From NCBI GenBank assembly GCA_002408105.1, contig DHQM01000051.1, positions 856-8,838 of the forward strand: a stretch of 7,983 bases of DNA, in the 5' to 3' direction. How positions within the stretch are numbered: position 1 is the stretch's first letter; the number at the start of each line of letters is the position of its first letter. The notes below the pieces were generated by a model. It was not told the DNA's origin. It saw only the letters and a program-made list of their open reading frames with translations, and did not search any database. Position numbers and translations under genes: made by a program. Positions 1-4,343 of this stretch are shown here, in pieces. This DNA comes from Gammaproteobacteria bacterium UBA5338 (GTDB taxonomy: Bacteria; Pseudomonadota; Gammaproteobacteria; Pseudomonadales; UBA5862).

Positions 1-1702
1 CCGCGAACAGCGGAATGGCCTTCTTGCCATAATGTGCTTTGAATTCGCCAAACCCAAAGCTGTCGGTCAACCGGGTCGTGCGAAGCCGCGCCCCTTGGCT
101 GAGCAGGCTGGCCAGCTTGGGGTAGCTCACTTCGCTGCCGAACAGCGTATACCCGCGGTGGTGCTCGGTGGTCACGCGGTTTTTCTCACGCGCGCCACGC
201 TCCGCACCGCTGAGCAGGGCATACACCTTGTGGCGACTGAACTCACCTTGATAGCGGGAACTGGCGAGCGTATTGAGTTCCGCTTGCGGCGAAAGGCCCA
301 GCAGACGACCAAGCCCACTGAGGTCGATCGCCTGGTGCACCGACGGCGACGCGGCGTTGCCATAGTAGACTTCCAGCCCTTCCATACGTGCAGCCTGCAG
401 CTGATCCCACGCCGAATCCACCAGCACCACCCGCTGCCCCTGTTCTTGAAGCGCCTTGCCAATCTCGCGGGCAACCCGGTTGGCACCCACAATCAGGAAT
501 CCCGTGGGCTCAGGTTCGGCCACCTTCAGCAGCTTGGCGACAGGCTTGGCGGTGGCGCTCTGAAACACCACGGTGCCAATGATCACGAGGAATGTGAGGG
601 GCACCAGCAGATTGGCTTCCGCGTACCCTGCGTCCTGAAGGCGCAGGGCAAACAATGCCGATACCGCCGCGGCCACGATGCCCCGCGGTGCGATCCAGGC
701 GAGCATCGCCCGCTCGCGCCAGTTGAGCTTTGAGCCGCGCGTGGCCAGGGCGACCTTCAGGGGACGCACGACGAACTGCAGGGCCGCCAACAGCAACAGG
801 CCAGGAATGCCAATGGCCACGAGCTGGCCCAAGTCCACCCGCGAAGCCAAAATGATGAACAGCCCGGAAATCAGCACCAGACTCAGGTTCTCCTTGAAGC
901 CCAGGACCGCCTCCAGGTCCACCCAGCGCATGTTGGCCAGCACCATGCCCATCACCGTAACCGCGAGCAATCCAGACTCGGCCTGGATCAGATCAGCCGC
1001 GGTGAACACGCCAAACACCGACGTCAGCATCACCAGGCTTTGTAGGTATTCGGGGATCAGGTAATTGCGCAGTGCGAGGCCCAGGGCATAGCCGGCAGCA
1101 ACACCGAGACCGATGCCCACCCCCATGATCACCAAAAAGGCCAGCAGGCTGTGGCCGAGCGCGCCACCACCGTGCATGGCAATGACGAACTCGAACACCA
1201 CCACGGCCAGCAGCGCACCCAGCGGGTCGATCAGGATGCCTTCCCACCGCAGCACGTTGGCGACGGCCCGGGTGGGCCGAACGGTACGGAGCATCGGGGC
1301 GATCACGGTGGGCCCGGTGACCACGCTCACCGCACCGAACAGAAAGCTGAGTGGCCAGGAAAGGCCAATGAGCAGGTGGGTGATCAGGGTAATCGCGAGC
1401 CAACTCACCACCAAACCTGAGGTGACCAGCCGGCTGACCACCTCGCCATGGCCACGAATCTCTTCGCGTTTGAGCGTCAGGCTGCCGTCGAAAAGAATCA
1501 CCGCCACCGACAAGGAGATGATGGGAAACAGCAGGTCACCGAACACCGCCTCGGCGTGCAGCCAACCAAGTACCGGCCCAACCAGAATACCGGCCAGCAG
1601 CAGCAGCAGGATTGCTGGAATCCGCAGCCACCAGGCGGTGACTTGGCAAAACAATGTCAGAAGGCCAATGCCGGTCAAAATCGTGAGTGGGCCATGGTCC
1701 AA
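1..1702 (-). CDS. CPA-type cation/proton antiporter with C-terminal TrkA-N (RCK) domain, 3' end outside window
   Basis: Inner-membrane antiporter expected to exchange Na+ or K+ for protons and so control ion balance and cytoplasmic pH. The 567 visible residues start at a TTG at 1702-1700; an in-frame TGA lies at 1736-1738 and no ATG or GTG lies between. GGAG at 1712-1715, 9 nt upstream, supports this start. Residues 6-382 hold about 12-13 hydrophobic segments. Family marks are FDGSL at 71-75, GPTVIAP at 130-136, WEGILIDP at 153-160 with the likely transport Asp159, and APRGIV at 338-343. Residues 402-500 form a Rossmann-like RCK-N domain (FLIVGANRVA, then VD at 428-429) that probably senses a nucleotide and gates transport. 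About 67 more residues follow before the window edge. The gene lies 48 nt after the pilin gene, with no terminator visible between them. The ion is not predictable. The family call is firm, the exact subfamily less so. Confidence 0.87.
   Translation of the reverse strand, partial: MDHGPLTILTGIGLLTLFCQVTAWWLRIPAILLLLLAGILVGPVLGWLHAEAVFGDLLFPIISLSVAVILFDGSLTLKREEIRGHGEVVSRLVTSGLVVSWLAITLITHLLIGLSWPLSFLFGAVSVVTGPTVIAPMLRTVRPTRAVANVLRWEGILIDPLGALLAVVVFEFVIAMHGGGALGHSLLAFLVIMGVGIGLGVAAGYALGLALRNYLIPEYLQSLVMLTSVFGVFTAADLIQAESGLLAVTVMGMVLANMRWVDLEAVLGFKENLSLVLISGLFIILASRVDLGQLVAIGIPGLLLLAALQFVVRPLKVALATRGSKLNWRERAMLAWIAPRGIVAAAVSALFALRLQDAGYAEANLLVPLTFLVIIGTVVFQSATAKPVAKLLKVAEPEPTGFLIVGANRVAREIGKALQEQGQRVVLVDSAWDQLQAARMEGLEVYYGNAASPSVHQAIDLSGLGRLLGLSPQAELNTLASSRYQGEFSRHKVYALLSGAERGAREKNRVTTEHHRGYTLFGSEVSYPKLASLLSQGARLRTTRLTDSFGFGEFKAHYGKKAIPLFA
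1595..1609. repeat. (CAG)5 triplet run, read as five Leu codons
   Basis: Five perfect CAG units on the plus strand are read as CTG x5 in the antiporter, within a Leu-rich membrane segment at about residues 32-36. Slippage here would add or remove Leu without shifting the frame. It is probably only Leu codon bias in a membrane helix. Confidence 0.6.
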
Positions 1703-1711
1703 GAGCGGATT

Positions 1712-1715
1712 CTCC
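1712..1715 (-). promoter_or_regulatory. Ribosome binding site fixing the TTG start of the antiporter gene
   Basis: Minus-strand GGAG is followed by 9 nt and then TTG at 1702. An in-frame stop lies at 1736-1738 and there is no ATG or GTG in between, so this site together with the TTG is the best-supported start. Confidence 0.6.
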
Positions 1716-1750
1716 GAAGGGAACGAGAGATGACCTCAAACGCCGCAGCG

Positions 1751-2350
1751 TCAGGGGCAGGAAAGGTTGGTGCCAGCCGAGTCGTCATGGATGCCGTCCG
1801 TGGGCAGATCGCTGTCAAAAGTCGCGCGAACCCGTCCACTCGGACTGACAATCAGCCCCCGGGCGTGAAAGGGGTTACCACCTGCGCCGCAAAACACAAA
1901 GGTGCGCGCCGGCGGAATGAGAAACCCAGCCGCATTGAACTGCACCGGGGTGGTGACAGTTGGAACCAGCGTGGCCGCCGTGAACGGGCCCTCCTCCCGC
2001 ATCAGTGTGTCACCGGCGTCCAGCACCCCGTCCCCATCGAGGTCGGTGAAGACAATGTAGCCCCCGCTCCAGGGCCCCGCCGCGCAGCCTGCAGCCGCAT
2101 CGCCACTGCACAGGGTGGTCGACACCCCCTGGCGAACGGCTTCGGCACGTGCAAGGGTCAGGTCCCGCTGCAGGGTGTCGCGCGCTGCTTCAACGCGGCT
2201 GCGTTCCAAGGTCCCACGCCATGCAGGGGTCGCCACAGCCACCAGCACCACCAAGAGTGCGCTGGTCAGAAGCAGCTCAATGAGGGTAAAGCCACGGTCA
2301 GCGCCTGCACCAGGGGTGCGGCCGGGGCGACTGAGGTTGAAGGTGCGCAA
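1751..2350 (-). CDS. FimT/GspH-family minor type IV pilin (pseudopilin)
   Basis: Predicted prepilin, about 199 residues, exported to the inner membrane and cleaved by the prepilin peptidase PilD at G/FTLIELLLT, with the conserved Glu at mature position 5, then a hydrophobic helix. Minor pilins of this family prime pilus assembly or, for FimT, bind DNA during transformation. The globular part shows two close Cys (LCSGDAAAGC), a DLDGDGVLD loop and a C-terminal GRVR motif, all typical of GspH/FimT. The start is uncertain. TTG at 2350 has AGGA 7 nt upstream (2358-2361) and gives a 20-residue leader. TTG at 2377 would overlap the ispH stop (TTGA) but has no visible Shine-Dalgarno and gives a 29-residue leader. 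No ATG or GTG is available before the pilin motif. It follows ispH directly, as minor pilin genes do in Pseudomonas, but no other pilin gene is present. fimT is more likely than gspH, not proven. Confidence 0.85.
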   Translation of the reverse strand: MRTFNLSRPGRTPGAGADRGFTLIELLLTSALLVVLVAVATPAWRGTLERSRVEAARDTLQRDLTLARAEAVRQGVSTTLCSGDAAAGCAAGPWSGGYIVFTDLDGDGVLDAGDTLMREEGPFTAATLVPTVTTPVQFNAAGFLIPPARTFVFCGAGGNPFHARGLIVSPSGRVRATFDSDLPTDGIHDDSAGTNLSCP

Positions 2351-2357
2351 GACCAAG

Positions 2358-2361
2358 TCCT
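2358..2361 (-). promoter_or_regulatory. Ribosome binding site favouring the inner TTG start of the pilin gene
   Basis: Minus-strand AGGA is followed by 7 nt and then TTG at 2350. The outer TTG at 2377 is preceded only by a GC-rich stretch with no purine-rich site, so this weak site is the main argument for the shorter leader peptide. Confidence 0.4.
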
Positions 2362-2373
2362 GATGCCCTGTGG

Positions 2374-3312
2374 TCAAGCGATTCGCAGCGGCCGTGGCAG
2401 AGAAAACTCGACTTCCTCTCGTTCACCGGCCATCTCCTCAACATCGGTTGCGCCCAGTTCACGGAGCCGATCGATGATGCGCTGGACCAACACTTCCGGT
2501 GCCGAAGCGCCGGCAGTCACCCCCACGCGGGTGGCGCCCGACAACCAGTCGGGCGTCAGTTGTGCTGGGTCGTCCAGCAACTGCGCCTTGGCGCCCATGC
2601 GCGAGGCGAGCTCGGCCAACCGATTGGAGTTCGAAGAGTTGGGCGAGCCCACCACCAGCACATGGCCGGCCGCCGCTGCCAGGCGGCGCACGGCGTCCTG
2701 CCGGTTCTGGGTCGCATAACAGATGTCATCCTGACGCGGCCCACGAATGGCAGCAAAGCGGGCCTGCAGCACCGACACGATGCGCGCGGTGTCGTCCACG
2801 GACAGCGTAGTCTGGGTGACATAGGCAAGCGCATCGGGGTTGTTCACGACCAGCTGTCCAGCCTGCTCTTCGTTTTCCACGAGGTGGATAAGGCCACCGC
2901 GGCCCTGCGCGCACTGCCCCATGGTGCCTTCCACCTCCGGGTGCCCGGCGTGCCCGATCAGCACCACCTCCATGCCCTGCTCCGTGTACCGCACCACCTC
3001 CATGTGGACCTTGGTTACCAGCGGACAGGTCGCATCGAACACTCGAAGCCCAAGCTTCTCCGCCGCCTGGCGCACCTGCTGGGCGACTCCGTGGGCACTG
3101 AACACCGCTGTTGCGCCTGCGGGGATCTCATCGACCTCTTCAACAAACACCGCCCCCCGGTTGCGCAGTGACTCCACCACGAAGCGGTTGTGCACGACCT
3201 CGTGGCGAACATAAATGGGCGCGCCAAACAGGTCGAGGGCGCGCTCAACGATGTCGATGGCGCGGTCTACCCCGGCACAAAAACCGCGCGGGTTGGCAAG
3301 CAGGATCTTCAT
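2374..3312 (-). CDS. ispH: 4-hydroxy-3-methylbut-2-enyl diphosphate reductase (IspH/LytB)
   Basis: Cytoplasmic iron-sulfur enzyme that reduces HMBPP to IPP and DMAPP, the last step of the MEP isoprenoid pathway, feeding quinones and undecaprenyl phosphate. It has 312 residues, close to E. coli IspH (316). The three cluster ligands are present as C12 (RGFCAGV), C96 (DATCPLVTK) and C198 (DDICYAT). Substrate residues are visible: H41 (VVHN), H74 (FSAHGV), H124 and E126 ([11 protein letters not shown]), T168 (QTTLS), S226-S227-N228 in [12 protein letters not shown], and S270 in AGASAPE. ATG at 3312 is set by [14 protein letters not shown] and by AGGAA at 3323-3327, 10 nt upstream. The frame stays open further upstream across fkpB, but that extension is not IspH. 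It lies 76 nt after fkpB, and its TGA falls just before or inside the pilin start region. Identification is essentially certain. Confidence 0.98.
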   Translation of the reverse strand: MKILLANPRGFCAGVDRAIDIVERALDLFGAPIYVRHEVVHNRFVVESLRNRGAVFVEEVDEIPAGATAVFSAHGVAQQVRQAAEKLGLRVFDATCPLVTKVHMEVVRYTEQGMEVVLIGHAGHPEVEGTMGQCAQGRGGLIHLVENEEQAGQLVVNNPDALAYVTQTTLSVDDTARIVSVLQARFAAIRGPRQDDICYATQNRQDAVRRLAAAAGHVLVVGSPNSSNSNRLAELASRMGAKAQLLDDPAQLTPDWLSGATRVGVTAGASAPEVLVQRIIDRLRELGATDVEEMAGEREEVEFSLPRPLRIA

Positions 3313-3388
3313 GGATTGCGCGTTCCTGGCGGCTGCGGTCGGAGCTAGTCTAGCAGGCTGCGCGGCGACGCCGCACGCACACTGCGGA
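3313..3388 (-). promoter_or_regulatory. fkpB-ispH intergenic region with GC inverted repeat and CTAG palindrome
   Basis: This 76-nt stretch is the longest non-coding gap in the window. At 3359-3379 an imperfect inverted repeat (TGCG, 2-nt bulge, CGGCG / CGCCG CGCA on the minus strand) includes the perfect palindrome GCGGCGaCGCCGC at 3362-3374. No T-run follows, so it is not a standard intrinsic terminator. At 3344-3354 the palindrome GCTAGtCTAGC overlaps TGCTAGACT on the minus strand, which resembles a weak extended -10 element; no good -35 is visible. The ispH ribosome binding site AGGAA is at 3323-3327. Separate control of ispH from here is an inference. Confidence 0.3.
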
Positions 3389-3841
3389 CTAGTTTGCGGG
3401 CTCGACCGCCAGCACCGCAACGCGGAACCAGAGCGCGCGCCCGGCCAGCGGATGGTTGAAGTCCACCACCACGAACTGTGGACCCAGTTCAGCCACCACC
3501 CCGGCAAGCTCACCGCCGGCGGGGTCCGCGAAGGAGACCACCAGCCCTTCTTCAAGCAGCAGGTCGGAGCCGAACTGCTCACGCCGAAAGCGCTGCAGGT
3601 TGCTGGGATTGTGGGCCCCGAACGCCTGCTCCGGGGGAATCTCAAAGCGGGCCTCATCTCCGCATGCAAGGCCGACAAGGCAGGCTTCAAAGCCGGATGG
3701 CAGGTTGCCGTCACCCACACAGAGCTCAGCGGGCTCGCCAGCGAAAGTCGAGTCCACCACGGCCCCTTCGTCCAACAAGCCCAACTCAAAGTGCAGGCGC
3801 ACCCGGCTGCCGGGGCCGATCACCGCAGCCGCTTCAGACAT
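3389..3841 (-). CDS. fkpB: FKBP-type peptidyl-prolyl cis-trans isomerase, SlpA class
   Basis: Small cytoplasmic FKBP of the SlpA/FkpB class, expected to catalyse proline isomerisation and act as a folding helper; its natural clients are poorly known. It has 150 residues, as usual for FkpB. The FKBP fold is recognisable: RVRLHFEL at 13-20, [10 protein letters not shown] at 28-37, the [16 protein letters not shown] segment at 43-58, and the C-terminal VDFNHPLAG at 126-134 followed by LWFRVAVL. Between them, about residues 68-125, is the inserted IF chaperone domain of this class ([12 protein letters not shown] onward). ATG at 3841 has GGAG 9 nt upstream (3851-3854) inside lspA. The first 8 nt overlap the end of lspA, suggesting translational coupling. 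The lspA-fkpB-ispH neighbourhood is conserved in proteobacteria and supports the name. Confidence 0.95.
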   Translation of the reverse strand: MSEAAAVIGPGSRVRLHFELGLLDEGAVVDSTFAGEPAELCVGDGNLPSGFEACLVGLACGDEARFEIPPEQAFGAHNPSNLQRFRREQFGSDLLLEEGLVVSFADPAGGELAGVVAELGPQFVVVDFNHPLAGRALWFRVAVLAVEPAN

Positions 3842-4343
3842 CCGCTTGGGCTCCGCTTCCGCGCCGCACCATCGGCTCGAAGATCAACATGGCCGCGCCG
3901 ATGGTGATTGCGGTGTCCGCAAGGTTAAAGGCAGGGAAAGCGGCCCCCCGCCAGTGGAAGAGGAGAAAATCGACCACATGACCGAGGGCCACACGGTCCC
4001 AAAGGTTGCCCCAAGCGCCTCCCAGAATCAGGGCGAGGGCACTGGCCGTCCACCAGTGACCGGCCGGAAGGCGCCACAGCCAGATCACGAGCCCCACCGA
4101 CACCACCAGGGTCACGACCACAAAAAACCCAAGCTGCCAGCCGCCCGCGTCCGCCAGCAAGCTGAAGGCCGCTCCGGTGTTGTGCACGTGGACCCAGGAG
4201 AAGAACGGCGTGACATCCACCCGCGCAGCGGGGGCGAGCGCGGCTTGCACGCAGGCCTTGCTGAGTTGGTCAGCTGCCACCACCAAGGCACTCAAGGCCA
4301 GCCAGCGCCACCGCACCGCCGTGACAGACTCAGCGTCGGTCAT
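3834..4343 (-). CDS. lspA: Lipoprotein signal peptidase (signal peptidase II)
   Basis: Inner-membrane aspartyl protease that removes the signal peptide from diacylglyceryl-prolipoproteins after Lgt has modified the lipobox cysteine; it is the target of globomycin. It has 169 residues, the normal length. Four hydrophobic segments lie near residues 14-32, 68-90, 97-112 and 138-157. Family motifs are AADQLSK at 23-29, HNTGAAFSLL at 54-63, and GGAWGNLWDR at 108-117. The catalytic aspartates are D125 in HVVDF and D143 in FNLADTAI. ATG at 4343 overlaps the ileS stop in an ATGA arrangement (4340-4343). A longer in-frame start at 4457 lies inside ileS and would add 38 charged residues before the first membrane helix, so it was rejected. 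Translation is probably coupled to ileS. All catalytic residues are intact. Confidence 0.98.
   Translation of the reverse strand: MTDAESVTAVRWRWLALSALVVAADQLSKACVQAALAPAARVDVTPFFSWVHVHNTGAAFSLLADAGGWQLGFFVVVTLVVSVGLVIWLWRLPAGHWWTASALALILGGAWGNLWDRVALGHVVDFLLFHWRGAAFPAFNLADTAITIGAAMLIFEPMVRRGSGAQADV

Noticed and set aside
32..733. 233-codon plus-strand open frame
   Set aside because: Antisense to the antiporter's C-terminal half, which has clear membrane and TrkA-N motifs in its own frame.
1703..1750. Possible terminator between the pilin and antiporter genes
   Set aside because: No hairpin followed by a T-run is visible on the minus strand; only the antiporter ribosome site stands out.
2665..2696. 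GC-rich inverted repeat inside ispH
   Set aside because: Short GCCGCC/GGCGGC arms encoding an Ala-rich helix; such arms are common in GC-rich genes.
1448..2719. 423-codon open frame on the plus strand, antisense to the antiporter, pilin and ispH genes
   Set aside because: It spans three real minus-strand genes, and its translation is low-complexity (rich in Arg, Gly, Gln, Pro) with no recognisable motif; long antisense frames are expected in GC-rich coding DNA.
2374..3789. Extended 471-residue version of IspH starting at 3789
   Set aside because: The extra 159 residues are fkpB read in the wrong frame; IspH begins at [14 protein letters not shown] with its own ribosome site.
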